Part shown: positions 47,050 to 56,393 of the stretch, piece by piece
How the letters are laid out: each line of letters begins with the position of its first letter
Position numbering within the stretch: the stretch's first letter is position 1
The notes under the pieces: generated by a model
What the model saw: only the letters and a program-made list of their open reading frames with translations
Told to the model about the DNA's origin: nothing
Database searches by the model: none
Translations under genes and position numbers: made by a program
DNA from: an uncultured Dehalococcoidia bacterium
GTDB taxonomy: Bacteria > Chloroflexota > Dehalococcoidia > Lucifugimonadales > UBA3495
NCBI GenBank assembly: GCA_951812535.1
Contig: CATOSK010000004.1
Span: 425,074 to 489,073, forward strand
Reading direction: 5' to 3'
DNA: 64,000 nucleotides

Positions 47050-47215
47050 AAGATAACGGTGCGGCATGGGCTGAAGCCTGTTTACGTGGGAAGCTACTAC
47101 CCTGACTCGGCCTTCCTTGACGGGGATCTGGATCTAATTCGGGTGGACGAAGTTGTTACCACCAATCCGACACCGTCCGAAAGACCCAGTTCCCTCATCA
47201 AACGTAGCGTCAAAC
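47050..47215 (+). pseudogene. Possible C-terminal remnant of ribose-phosphate pyrophosphokinase
   Basis: An open frame reads RHGLKPVYVGSYYPDSAFL and DLIRVDEVVTTNPTPSERP. This resembles the PRPP-synthase C-terminus (KHGAKPVYV..., then DEVVVTNTIP). No start, no PRPP-binding loop and no catalytic part are present. I regard it as a decayed fragment, with low confidence. Confidence 0.35.
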
Positions 47216-47843
47216 GTAGGGTCGAGGCAACCCAAGTGCCGGTGCGGAAGGAATCAAAGTGGAGGCACCGATGCCTGCTGGGGTTTCATCCCAGATTCAT
47301 AGGGCGGGAGAATATCGGCGACGTTCCGCAGACAGGTCCACCAGGAGCTTGTTGAACGACATCCAAGATGGAAGTCCAGCGAGGAAACGGCAGGCTTGGG
47401 TCCATCTTGCGCAGAGAGGGAGAGCTGGAGTTCCTTTACCCGATCGGGAAAGGCAACCCGAAAAGGGCCATCACTGGGTTGACCAATGTGCCCATAGGTA
47501 GGACATGCCCCACGCCTGAACGGATCCAACCGAAGGATGTTCCCACATACTGAGCCCCAAGGCTTTGGGCAGTAACCAACCCACCGGCGAAAATGGTCAA
47601 GGTCCAGTTAGCGTTGACAGCAGAGGTCACCTGCTCGGGACCGTGTCGGGACTTCTTTAGGCCAGGCCCCTCCCGATCCTCAAGTTTAGATCATCCCACA
47701 AAACCCGCACTCCGGCTGGCTGAGGATTCGGGCGCAGATGAACAGGACGCACAGCCTTCCGAATTTTCCTCCCTTTCTCCTCGTCGCCGATGCTTCAGGT
47801 TCCTGCCGCCGAAGGAAATTTGGGTATGCGCCCACCGTCCTGA
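47216..47843. other. No gene recognised
   Basis: Open frames on both strands here (for example a hydrophobic minus-strand frame at 47436-47630) have no ribosome binding site and no recognisable family. Confidence 0.4.
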
Positions 47844-48401
47844 TTAGACAGGCAAGAGGGGTTCGGTCCTTTCGGGCAGCAGGTCGGTATCAAAGGCGTT
47901 GCAGTTGAAGGCCAAGAGGGCGTAATAGCCCATAAGCATGGTCACCTCGACCAATCCCTGGACTCCCAACTGTTCCTGGGCTGCCTGGAAAGCACCACGG
48001 CTAACGTGATGGGTTCGATAAAACTCCTGCCCGTAGTTCACGACGGCGGCTTCATCGGCGGGAAGTTCGGGCAAGCTTCCCCGGTCCCGAAGGGCGTCAA
48101 CCAAGGCATCGCTGAGACCGGCCCGCCGTCCTGACCCGGCGTGGGCGTTCCAGATGTGCTGGCAGTCCAGCTCCCGCGCTACCACCAGCATGGCCAACTC
48201 CTGGATTTTCGAGGGCAGGGTCGACTCGTTCCGCAAGTAGTTGGAGAGTTGGTTGGCGAGCCGGCCGGCCTCGGGAACGTGGACCATCACCGAACCGGGG
48301 CCATTGCGGGGGACGGCTCCGCTTCGCTCAACCATCGCGTCGAAGGCACCCTGCTGGGCATCCGGAACACTTTCCCTGGTGGCGATTGGTATTCTGGCCA
48401 T
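47844..48401 (-). CDS. Carboxymuconolactone decarboxylase (AhpD-like) family protein
   Basis: A 185-aa protein from ATG 48401, with AAGGAGG nine bases before it. The core ELAMLVVARELDCQHIWNAHAGSGRRAGLSD fits the CMD/AhpD fold. In this subgroup the usual CxxC redox pair is replaced by CQHIWNAH, one Cys and a His, so thiol peroxidase-reductase activity of the AhpD type is doubtful. The C-terminal LMGYYALLAFNCNAFDTDL is the second helix pair. Proteins of this kind often accompany catabolic operons. It is monocistronic here. The exact reaction is unknown. Confidence 0.82.
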   Translation of the reverse strand: MARIPIATRESVPDAQQGAFDAMVERSGAVPRNGPGSVMVHVPEAGRLANQLSNYLRNESTLPSKIQELAMLVVARELDCQHIWNAHAGSGRRAGLSDALVDALRDRGSLPELPADEAAVVNYGQEFYRTHHVSRGAFQAAQEQLGVQGLVEVTMLMGYYALLAFNCNAFDTDLLPERTEPLLPV

Positions 48402-48808
48402 GGCGTCCTCCTTGGGCCGGATTTCTCCCGTCAGTCCCAACCCCACCTCTCCGGCGCGTTTTCGTTAACAACTTCACATTACTCCCGCTCCCCGGGGGTG
48501 TCAAACGGCATCGTTGGATTCCAGCGCCGAGTCCTTATCGCTGAACGTAACGGTCGCGGGAATCCGAATGGAGTGCCGTGAACCGCTAAAGTTCGGCTGC
48601 CACCAGGGAAGATTCAACCATCCCGGTTACGGCTGGATGTGTTTGGGTGCAGGTTGGTGGGTTGTGGCGCGCCGGGAAAAAGGTGAGCCTTGAATCACAG
48701 CAACCCTGGTGAGCGGGGCGGGAATGGATAAGCTACACTGGCCGCAGTCCTGCCACACCACCAATTCCTCTCCGCCTGGCTGCGACCAGGGGGGCACTGG
48801 GCAACGAA
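48402..48808. other. Divergent intergenic region, no gene
   Basis: This 407-bp stretch lies between the divergent CMD and MFS genes and should carry both promoters. I see no further feature. Confidence 0.4.
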
Positions 48809-50038
48809 TTGAATCTGACCGGCACTCTGAATCGGGCAACCGTTCCCTTGAGGGCATTCGGGCAGCGGAATTTCAGTCTCCTGTGGACTTCCATGACCCT
48901 GGTGGGCATGGGAAACCAGATGGAGCAGGTGGTGCTGGGGTGGTACGTCCTCACCCTGACCGACTCTCCATTCATGGTCGGTCTGGTCGGCTCGGCCAGG
49001 ATGGCCCTGAATTTCCTGGCCCTGTTCACCGGGGCGATAGCAGACCGGGTACCCCGCCAGCGGCTGCTGGCGGGGGTAGAGTTTTCCATGGCCCTGCTGG
49101 GGACGGGGATGCTGATCCTGATCATCAGTGGCCGGTTGGAGGTCTGGCACATTTATGCCATAACCCTGTTGGGAGGGGTCATAAGGCTCTTTCAGATGCC
49201 GGCGGCCCAGTCGATGGTCGCCGACACCCTGAGTGCGGACCGCATTTCCAACGGGGCCGCGCTGACCAATATGGGGAGGAACCTCACCACGGTGGTTGGG
49301 CCCTTGGTCGGCGGGGTCTTGTTCCAGGGGATGGGGCCCGCCGGGGCGTTCACGGTGGTCGCCTCGCTCTATTTTCTGGGCGGGATTTCAGCTTTCGCCA
49401 TCGGGAATGTTGGGAGCTCCCAAAGCAGGGAAAGAGAGTCGCTCCTCCGGGAAGTCCTGGACGGGTTGAAGTACGTCAAGGGCCAGCAAGCACTCTGGGC
49501 CATCTTAATTCTGGCGGTAATCATAAATTTCACCGGCTGGCCCCTCCACACCACGCTCATGCCGGTGTTCGCCCGGGATGTACTGGGAACCGGCTCCACG
49601 GGCCTGGGGATGTTGATTTCCGCTTTTGGCATTGGGGCCCTGCTGGGCTCGATGGCCTGGGCTTCGGTGCCCGATTTGAAACACATCGGGGCACTCCTGA
49701 TCCTGGCGGTGGTGCTGTGGCACCTGAGCATGGTGGTCTTCTCGGCTTCCACTTCGCTGCACCTGTCGCTGGCCATCCTTCTGTTCACTGGAGCGTTCTT
49801 TTCCTCGACCCAGGTCTTGATGCTGACGCTTCTGCTGAAGACGGCCCGCCCGGAGTTCAGGGGGCGGGTGCTGGGGCTGCGTTCTTTCGCCATCTACGCC
49901 TACACCTTCGGGAGTTTGAACTCCGGTGCTGTGGCCAGCCTCTGGGGCGCGCCCTGGGCCGCCAACGCGAACGCCGCCATCGGGATCACATTAATGGGGG
50001 TTCTGGCCCTTGTTGCGCCCAAGTTCCGGCGAACTTAG
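48809..50038 (+). CDS. MFS transporter, EntS-like
   Basis: A 409-aa protein starting at TTG 48809, behind a G-rich GGGGGG. It has about 12 hydrophobic helices. The opening FGQRNFSLLWTSMTLVGMGNQM and the loop FTGAIADRVPRQRLLAGVEF (motif A, G..aDR.prR) mark the MFS. NGAALTNMGRNLTTVVGPLVGGVLF is the repeat block of the EntS/MFS-3 type exporters. FARDVLGTGSTGLGMLISAFGIGALLG marks the second half. Transporters of this subgroup export siderophores or drugs, but the substrate here is unknown. It is alone on the plus strand, and its stop is followed by remnant DNA. Confidence 0.87.
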   Translation: MNLTGTLNRATVPLRAFGQRNFSLLWTSMTLVGMGNQMEQVVLGWYVLTLTDSPFMVGLVGSARMALNFLALFTGAIADRVPRQRLLAGVEFSMALLGTGMLILIISGRLEVWHIYAITLLGGVIRLFQMPAAQSMVADTLSADRISNGAALTNMGRNLTTVVGPLVGGVLFQGMGPAGAFTVVASLYFLGGISAFAIGNVGSSQSRERESLLREVLDGLKYVKGQQALWAILILAVIINFTGWPLHTTLMPVFARDVLGTGSTGLGMLISAFGIGALLGSMAWASVPDLKHIGALLILAVVLWHLSMVVFSASTSLHLSLAILLFTGAFFSSTQVLMLTLLLKTARPEFRGRVLGLRSFAIYAYTFGSLNSGAVASLWGAPWAANANAAIGITLMGVLALVAPKFRRT

Positions 50039-50210
50039 TGGTCGGAGGGCGGCGCCCCGAGCCAGCAATCCACGAAGGCATGAGGAAGCAGTCTTGGCGA
50101 GCCTGAAATTCCGAAGAGGGTATACTGCGTGATCGCAACGGGAGTCGACCCCCATCCCTGAGTCGCACCGACTATAGTACGTTCAATAATTAGGGTCCCG
50201 GGACCTTATT

Positions 50211-50343
50211 GACGGAGGAGTCCGCATCGATCCCAAGCCGGTGCGGCAGCCGTTGCCCATGTGGATCGCCGGAGGGGCGGATCCCGCCCTGCGGCTAGCG
50301 GCCCGCATCGCCGGCGGCTGGGTCATTGCTCCGGGGTGGGACC
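50211..50343 (+). pseudogene. Luciferase-like monooxygenase, internal fragment
   Basis: A stretch of about 40 codons reads VRIDPKPVRQPLPMWIAGG and PALRLAARIAGGWVIAPGW. This matches the region of LLM-class F420/flavin oxidoreductases that has PxP(P)xWIGGG followed by RRAARLADGW. No start or further domains are present, and the frame continues into unrelated sequence. It is a solo gene fragment. Confidence 0.6.
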
Positions 50344-50913
50344 GGCACCCACTCAGGCGGCTCAATGCGGGAAAGCTGCCATCACGCTCGAACCGGATCA
50401 GGAAGAACCCTCCTTCTCTCGCTACGTTGAACGAGGGGGACTACTGCACGGTTGATAACTTTAATGAACACGTCGGAACCAAGCGGTTCGAAGTCCGAAG
50501 CGAACGGGGGCAGCGCGGCGACATCTCCGTCGGTACTGCCGTGAACCTCAACGGATTCAGGACCGACAGGAACGGCGAAGGAACTGGACAATACACAGCC
50601 TCCCCTCTTCACGCGTCGCGGGAAGGCCCAGCTGACCGAGGAGACAAGCTGAGGATACAGGCAGGAGAGTACAATGCGGCGAAAATCGTTCAATCGTGGT
50701 GCCAATAACGGTTGATTCAGGCACGGCCACCGGTGTATACCGTGTAAGACTGATTGGCACAGAGGGGGCCAGGAATGAACTGCACCTGCCCAACAGTCAG
50801 TCAACAGTGAGATCGGAAGGGAAGAGGCGGCAAAGGCGGCACCAACGGATGCCGCAGTAGAATTGATCCCCGTCATCAAGTCCCAACCAGGCAACCGTGA
50901 GGAGAGTAGGGAT
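50344..50913. other. No gene recognised
   Basis: The frame of the LLM fragment stays open to about 50708, but the sequence no longer resembles a protein family. The region directly precedes the secreted CARDB protein gene and probably contains its promoter. Confidence 0.4.
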
Positions 50914-52869
50914 ATGTCTAGAAAGATGTTGGTGGTAGTGATGGTTGCTGCAGTAACGGCTGCACTGGGACTGTTCGCCTCTGCCACTGTTGCCGCCCAG
51001 GGAAGTCCCAGTCCCAGTCCCAGCGCCACCAGGTCCTTCTCCCCAGCCACGGTTGTGGCGGGCGGACAGGTGACGGTGACCATCAACGCCGCCAACTACG
51101 GTTCGGGCGGCACGGTCACAGAGAGGCTGCCCCAGGGGTTCAGCTACTTATCCAGCAGTCTTGACTCGTCACAGGTCGATGTCAATCCCGGGGAGGTCGC
51201 GTTCACCCTGCAGGGGGAGACATCCTTCACCTACACCGTTACCGCCTCCAGCGACGCGGGTTCCTACACCTTCCGCGGAACCCTGAGGGATTCCGAAGGG
51301 AACGACCATGACGTGCCCGCTGCCACGGTGACAGTGTCCCCCGTGGACCCGCTGGTTGCCCGGTACGACGACCCTGCTAATGATGGTAACGGCAACGGGG
51401 CGATTGACCGGAGCGAGGTCATCAATGCCATCAACGACTACCTCTTCGGCGGGGGACATCCCATCACCCGGGCCGATGTGATCAAGCTGATCAACCTCTA
51501 CCTGTTTGGCCCAGCCGGCGTACAGGTGCCCGGCGCGCCCACCAACTTGACGGCCACGGCCAGCGGGCAGACCCGGATCGACCTGTCCTGGAGCGCGCCC
51601 GCCGACAACGGCGGAGCCGCCATCACCGGCTACCGCATCGAGGTCTCGACGGACGGCTCATCCTGGGGCAATCTCGTTGCCAACACCACCTCCTCCGCCA
51701 CCAGCTACTCCCATACCGGGCTGACGGCGGGCAGCGCCCGCCACTACCGGGTGTCGGCCATCAACTCCGCCGGCACGGGACCGGCGTCCAACGCCGCTAT
51801 TGCTACTACCGATTCGGCGGCGGCGGGCTCCGACCTGGTCGTCCAATCGCCCACGGTCAGCGACAGCAGTCCGGCTGCCGGAGCCTCCTTCACCCTGAAC
51901 GCCACGGTGCGCAACCAGGGCAGCGCTTCTTCGGGCTCGACCACCCTGCGCTATTACAGCTCCAGCGACTCCACCATCTCCACCAGCGATACGGAGGTGG
52001 GCACGGACCAGGTGGGCAGTCTGGCCGCGTCCGGGACCGGCACCGAGTCCATTGACCTGACCGCACCGTCCAGTGCGGGGACGTACCATTACGGCGCTTG
52101 CGTAGATGCGGTCAGCGGAGAGTCCGATACCGGCAACAACTGCTCGGACGCGGTTCAGGTGACAGTGGTGGACCGTCCCGACCTGGTCGTCCAATCGCCC
52201 ACGGTCAGCAACAGCAGCCCGGATGCCGCAACGATCTTCAAGTTCACAGCCACGGTGCGCAACCGGGGCACCGGGGCATCGAAACCGGCCAGGCTGGTCT
52301 ACTACCAATCCGGCGACTCAACCATCTCCTTCAGCGACATCCAGGTGGGCACGGACGCTGTGGGCGGTCTGGCCGCGTCCGGGACCGCCACCGAGTCCCT
52401 TGACCAGGCCGCGCCGTCCAGTGCCGGGACCTACTACTACGGCGCCTGTGTGGAGCCGTTGCCCGAGGAGTCCGACACCGGCAACAACTGCTCGGACGCG
52501 GTTCAGGTTACGGTGGTGGAGCGTCCCGACCTGGTCGTCCAATCTCCCACGGTCAGCGACAGCAGCCCGGATGCCGGAGCAAGCTTTACGTTCAGTGCCA
52601 CGGTGAACAACCGGGGCAGCGGGGCGTCGGAACCGACGAGGCTGGTCTACTATCTCTCCAGTGACTCGACCATCTCCACCAGCGATACGCAGTCGGGTAA
52701 TAGCCTCGTGGAGGCTCTCGCCGCATCGGGGGACCGTCAATATAGAATTCTGCTAACCGCACAGCGGAATGCGGGGACCTACTACTACGGCGCGTGCGTG
52801 GAACCTGTGTCAGGGGAGTCCAACACCGGCAATAACTGCTCGGATGCAGTGAGGGTGACCGTCTCATAG
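50914..52869 (+). CDS. Secreted protein with dockerin-like, FN3 and three CARDB repeats
   Basis: A 651-aa protein from ATG 50914, with GGAGAGTAGG upstream. The signal peptide is MSRKMLVVVMVAAVTAALGL ending near AAQ. A DUF11/CARDB-like domain (LPQGFSYLSSSLDSSQVD) comes first. Next is a calcium-binding dockerin-like stretch near residues 155-195 (DGNGNGAIDRSEVINAINDY, then ITRADVIKLINLYLFG), an FN3 domain (APTNLTATASGQTRIDLSWS) and three CARDB repeats of about 110 residues. Each repeat has DLVVQSPTVS and ends GNNCSDAVQVTV. The repeats are nearly identical at the DNA level, which points to recent duplication. It is exported and probably adhesive or binding. No catalytic domain is seen. Sequences of the ITRADVIxLINLYLF type are common in Chloroflexota. 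Confidence 0.85.
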   Translation: MSRKMLVVVMVAAVTAALGLFASATVAAQGSPSPSPSATRSFSPATVVAGGQVTVTINAANYGSGGTVTERLPQGFSYLSSSLDSSQVDVNPGEVAFTLQGETSFTYTVTASSDAGSYTFRGTLRDSEGNDHDVPAATVTVSPVDPLVARYDDPANDGNGNGAIDRSEVINAINDYLFGGGHPITRADVIKLINLYLFGPAGVQVPGAPTNLTATASGQTRIDLSWSAPADNGGAAITGYRIEVSTDGSSWGNLVANTTSSATSYSHTGLTAGSARHYRVSAINSAGTGPASNAAIATTDSAAAGSDLVVQSPTVSDSSPAAGASFTLNATVRNQGSASSGSTTLRYYSSSDSTISTSDTEVGTDQVGSLAASGTGTESIDLTAPSSAGTYHYGACVDAVSGESDTGNNCSDAVQVTVVDRPDLVVQSPTVSNSSPDAATIFKFTATVRNRGTGASKPARLVYYQSGDSTISFSDIQVGTDAVGGLAASGTATESLDQAAPSSAGTYYYGACVEPLPEESDTGNNCSDAVQVTVVERPDLVVQSPTVSDSSPDAGASFTFSATVNNRGSGASEPTRLVYYLSSDSTISTSDTQSGNSLVEALAASGDRQYRILLTAQRNAGTYYYGACVEPVSGESNTGNNCSDAVRVTVS

Positions 52870-53053
52870 CCAACCCTCTTACGGTGGCGGCTTTCGGTTG
52901 CGGCTATTGCCGGGATGGCATGATGCTGTACCCTGCGATTAACCAACCCAATGTGCAAGTTGTAAAAGGGTTGAAAATCCAGATGTACGCACCTCTACCC
53001 GAGTAACCGTTCCCCTTGCCAGTTCGACAATCTTCCCAGCCACTCGGCCCCGG

Positions 53054-53149
53054 ATGCTGCATCACAGCCACGTGCTGAACATTCCGGGCAAGTGCTTCCG
53101 GCTCGGGGAGAAACGCCAAGCGGGGCTGTTCCCGTCGCTGCAGCATCTG
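53054..53149 (+). pseudogene. IstB C-terminal remnant (IS21 family)
   Basis: The frame reads LHHSHVLNIPGKCFRLGEKR and then QAGLFPSLQ, the conserved IstB C-terminus. The same segment is seen at the decayed istB at 34.3 kb (DHSHVLNILGESFRLREKR). No P-loop part precedes it. Confidence 0.75.
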
Positions 53150-53153
53150 GCGG

Positions 53154-53275
53154 CTGCTGGCGGGGAAGAAGGTGGAACTGGGTTTGGTGGAATCCTTGTC
53201 CCACGAGACGGTGCGGCTGCACCTGAAAAACAACCTCAGGCCGTGGCGGAAGCCACAGCGGCGCATTCCCGGGTT
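53154..53275 (+). pseudogene. IS630-type transposase wHTH fragment
   Basis: In the frame starting LLAGKKVELGLVESLSHETV and followed by RLHLKNNLRPWRKPQRRIP, the sequence matches the helix-turn-helix linker of IS630-family transposases (ELGxVESISHETVRxxLKKxxLKPWRKKxWCIP). It is fused directly to the IstB remnant, so two IS fragments abut here. Confidence 0.65.
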
Positions 53276-53408
53276 GAGCACCTGAATCCTGGCCTGTTCC
53301 TGCTGATTCAACTTTACATCCCTCATGGGGATGACATCTTCGCTGAACAGTCAGCAGGTGACTGAATCGCAGAACATCGACAGCGTTACATCGTTTTTAG
53401 ACACCCTC

Positions 53409-54296
53409 TTACTGGCGCTGCCTGGGGTGTTTGGCCAGAAAATCGTCCGCGATCTCCTCGAACGTTGCGAAGCGCACGCCGTCGTGAGAGCGGATGTATT
53501 CCGTGATGCGCTCCAGCATCAGCAGCACCTGGGGCCGGCCGCTCACGTCCGGGTGGATGGTTATGGGGAACACCGCCTCGTCGTACTCCCGGTACACCCA
53601 ATCGAACTGGTCCCGCCACATCGATTCAATGTCCCTGGGATTTACGAACCCGTGGCTGTTGGGCGACTTCTTGATGAACATCATCGGCGGCAGGTCGTCC
53701 AGATACCAGTTAGCCGGTATCTCTACGAGGTCGGTCTCCTCGCCACGCTCCAGCGCGCGCATCCAGTGGTCGGCCGGCATGGCAAAGTCGATTTTCGTCC
53801 AGCGGTCTCCCACTCGGACATAGTAGCACTCAAAATCGCGGTGCATCAGGCTGTGGTCATACTTGATGCCGTGCTTCAGCAGCAGTTCGTTGGTCACGTG
53901 GCTGAACTCCCACCACGGCGCGACGTAGCCCCGCGGCCGTTGCCCCGAAACCTCGGTAATCAAATCGATGCAGCGCAGCAGCACCGCCTCCTCCTGCTCC
54001 GGAGACATGGCGATGGGATTCTCGTGGGAGTAGCCGTGCATTCCAACCTCATGCCCTTGCTCGACAATCATCCGGCATTCGTCCGGAAAGGTCTCGATGG
54101 AGTGGCCAGGGATGAACCAACTGGTCTTGATGTCCAGTCGTTCAAAGAGTCTCAGCAGGCGGGGCGTTCCCACTTCCCCGGCGAACAGGCCGCGGGAAAT
54201 ATCGTCAGGTGAGTCCTCTCCGCCGTAGGAACCCAGCCAACCGCCAACGGCGTCCAGGTCAACCCCAAAGGCGCACAGAATTCGTTTGTCGGCCAT
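53409..54296 (-). CDS. Polysaccharide deacetylase family protein (PuuE-like)
   Basis: A 295-aa protein starting at ATG 54296. The NodB-type barrel motifs are visible. [13 protein letters not shown] supplies the Asp pair (motif 1). [14 protein letters not shown] is next. [12 protein letters not shown] carries the HxxxH metal site (motif 2). [12 protein letters not shown] is motif 3. The insert [17 protein letters not shown] and the tail ([18 protein letters not shown] with motif-like HPD) resemble the PuuE/allantoinase and peptidoglycan-deacetylase-like subgroup rather than secreted chitin deacetylases. No signal peptide is present, so it should act in the cytoplasm. It probably hydrolyses an amide bond in a small molecule. 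It is monocistronic on the minus strand. Confidence 0.87.
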   Translation of the reverse strand: MADKRILCAFGVDLDAVGGWLGSYGGEDSPDDISRGLFAGEVGTPRLLRLFERLDIKTSWFIPGHSIETFPDECRMIVEQGHEVGMHGYSHENPIAMSPEQEEAVLLRCIDLITEVSGQRPRGYVAPWWEFSHVTNELLLKHGIKYDHSLMHRDFECYYVRVGDRWTKIDFAMPADHWMRALERGEETDLVEIPANWYLDDLPPMMFIKKSPNSHGFVNPRDIESMWRDQFDWVYREYDEAVFPITIHPDVSGRPQVLLMLERITEYIRSHDGVRFATFEEIADDFLAKHPRQRQ

Positions 54297-54442
54297 CTCA
54301 GATCTCCTCGCGGCGTCCCGTCGCCAATGCTCTCCCCATCATACACGCACGCCTTTCCATGCTGCCATTCCCCCGGCTCGTAATAGCAATTGAGCTGGTC
54401 GCGGAATTTCGGACAGGTAGGCAAGTGAAGTCCCACTCCTAG

Positions 54443-55850
54443 TACTACAGTCGCAGATTAAGAACAGGTAGAATTGGAGCAGTTGTCTGGTGGAGAGGTG
54501 AGGCAGTGGTTGTTGGGAGTGATGAGGTTGCGGAAGTGGCCCGGTGGGCCAATGGCATCGAGGAGATGCACCAGTGCATCGCCGGCCGGTTCCGGCGGCC
54601 GGAGCCGCGCCGCCGGGCTCTGGCCTATCTGCGAGGACTACTCAGCCCGGTGGAACGCAAGAACGGCTGGCAACTGGCAGAACAAGCTGGCGACGCCACC
54701 CCCTATGGGGTACACCACCTGCTGTCCACGTACATCTGGGACGCGGACCTGGTACGCGATGACCTCAGGGACTACGTGGTGGAGCATCTGGGCGGTGCCG
54801 ACGGAGTAGTGGTGGTGGACGAGACGGGGTTTCTCAAGAAGGGCGACAAGTCAGCCGGGGTGCAGCGGCAGTACAGCGGGACGGCGGGCCGGATCGAAAA
54901 CTGTCAGGTTGCGGTGTTCCTGGCCTATGCCGGAGCCAAGGGCAGGGCATTGCTGGACCGGGAGTTGTACCTGCCCCGGGTGTGGGCGGACGACTGGGAG
55001 CGGCGGCGGGAAGCCGGAGTGCCGGAGAGTGTCCGCTTCCGTACCAAACCGCAACTGGCGCAACTGATGCTGGGGCGGGCGCTGGAAGCGGGTGTTCCCT
55101 TCGCCTGGTTTACTGGGGACGAGGTCTACGGCAGTGATCGCAACCTGCGGCTGTGGCTGGAACGTGAGGAGATTCCGCATGTGATGGCCATCAAGAGCAA
55201 CGAGAAGCTGTGGGCTTTGACGGACAAAGGACCGCTGCAGATGAGAGCGGACCGTCTGGCGTCCGGGGTTGCGGAATCCGCTTGGGTGCGGTGCAGCGCT
55301 GGGAATGGCGCCAAGGGACCACGGATCTATGATTGGGCCGCAGTGGACATACGGCCCCTGAGGGAACCGGGCAAGGGCCACTGGCTACTGGCCCGCCGGA
55401 GCATCGCCAAGCCCGACGAGTTGGCCTATTACGTTTGCTTCGGCCCGGCGGAGACGGCCTTGGAGGAGTTGGTGAGAGTCGCCGGGACCCGGTGGGCCAT
55501 AGAGGAATGCTTTGAGCAGGCGAAGGGGGAGGTGGGACTGGACCAGTACGAGGTGCGGCGGTGGGACGGCTGGTACCGGCACATCACCCTGGCCATGCTG
55601 GCTCACGCCTATCTGATGGTAATCAGGCATCATGCATTGGAGCAGGGAGAAAAGGGGGCCACTACGGTCCCGGTGAAGAGTTGATTCCCGTGACTGTCCC
55701 GGAGGTGCGGCGGCTACTCACACGCTTGGTATGGACAGAGAACCAACCACCGGATTTCATCCTGTACTGGTCGTGGTGGAGACGCCGCCACCAGGCCAGA
55801 GCCCAACGATGTCACTACAAACGGCGTCTATCAAATCTGCGACTGTAGTA
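54443..55850 (+). mobile_element. IS701-family insertion sequence (copy B)
   Basis: The 1408-bp element has perfect 17-bp inverted repeats TACTACAGTCGCAGATT. CTAG flanks it at 54439-54442 and 55851-55854. The right-hand CTAG is at the same time the left flank of the IS5-type element. It is a different member from copy A: only the first seven bases of the repeats agree. Confidence 0.88.
54506..55684 (+). CDS. IS701-family DDE transposase (copy B), C-terminal frameshift
   Basis: 392 aa from GTG 54506. Catalytic Asp/Glu positions: VVVVDETGFLKKGDKSAG near residue 98, AWFTGDEVYGSDR near 205, and WAIEECFEQAKGEVGLDQYEVR near 335. The frame ends at TGA 55682-55684 after TTVPVKS. The expected C-terminus (GEELIPVTVPEVRRLLTRLV, then WWRRRHQARAQRCHYKRR) continues in the -1 frame up to about 55848. 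Copy A breaks at the same structural place with a shift in the other direction. Core residues are intact; whether the tail is essential is not clear. Confidence 0.86.
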   Translation: MVVGSDEVAEVARWANGIEEMHQCIAGRFRRPEPRRRALAYLRGLLSPVERKNGWQLAEQAGDATPYGVHHLLSTYIWDADLVRDDLRDYVVEHLGGADGVVVVDETGFLKKGDKSAGVQRQYSGTAGRIENCQVAVFLAYAGAKGRALLDRELYLPRVWADDWERRREAGVPESVRFRTKPQLAQLMLGRALEAGVPFAWFTGDEVYGSDRNLRLWLEREEIPHVMAIKSNEKLWALTDKGPLQMRADRLASGVAESAWVRCSAGNGAKGPRIYDWAAVDIRPLREPGKGHWLLARRSIAKPDELAYYVCFGPAETALEELVRVAGTRWAIEECFEQAKGEVGLDQYEVRRWDGWYRHITLAMLAHAYLMVIRHHALEQGEKGATTVPVKS

Positions 55851-55868
55851 CTAGGGCGTGTTTGCAAA

Positions 55869-56393
55869 CTATAACCAAAGCAGGAAGGCCCCGATTTGCA
55901 GCATTGCCAGATAGTTCTCGGCCTTCTTCTCATACCGGGTGGCGATGCGGCGGAATTGCTTCAGCCGGTTGATTGTCCGCTCCACCAGATTGCGTTGCCG
56001 GTACAGGGCCCGGTTGAAAGGACCAGTGCGTCGTTCGTTGGTTTTACGGGGGATGGTGTAGCGAATTCTCCGTCGCCTGAGATAGGCTCGAATCCTGCGG
56101 CTGCTGTACCCTTTGTCGCCACAGACCCGATGGGGCTTGATGCGGGGACGGCCACGCCCGGAGCGTCTCACCGCCCCTTGAGTCATCAACTCCTCGAATA
56201 CGCTGGCCTCGTGCCGCTGACCCGGGGTCAGCACGAATGCCACCGGCTTGCCCTGACCCTCGACCCTCAGGTGGATTTTGGTCCCGAACCCTCCCCGGGA
56301 ACGGCCCAGCGCCTGATCGCCCTCCCCCTTTTTGCCCCGGCAGCGTGCTGATGTGCCCGCACATTGGTGCCGTCCACGTAATGGACTTCCCAC
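55869..56393 (-). CDS. IS5/IS427 transposase, second frame (orfB)
   Basis: This frame holds the C-terminal DDE part: GRSRGGFGTKIHLRVEGQGK, GQRHEASVFEELM, VCGDKGYSSRRIRAYLR (second Asp), and LYRQRNLVERTINRLKQFRR with the catalytic Glu, closing at YLAMLQIGAFLLWL. It has no good start of its own. It is joined to the first frame at C-AAAAAG (about 56329-56334), where a -1 slip converts GAKRGRA into GAKKGEGDQALG, the expected family sequence. Programmed -1 frameshifting is known for this group. The residues upstream of that point are not translated as such. Confidence 0.86.
   Translation of the reverse strand: MGSPLRGRHQCAGTSARCRGKKGEGDQALGRSRGGFGTKIHLRVEGQGKPVAFVLTPGQRHEASVFEELMTQGAVRRSGRGRPRIKPHRVCGDKGYSSRRIRAYLRRRRIRYTIPRKTNERRTGPFNRALYRQRNLVERTINRLKQFRRIATRYEKKAENYLAMLQIGAFLLWL

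Noticed and set aside
47436..47630. Hydrophobic 64-aa minus-strand frame
   Set aside because: No ribosome binding site and no similarity I can recognise; probably chance.
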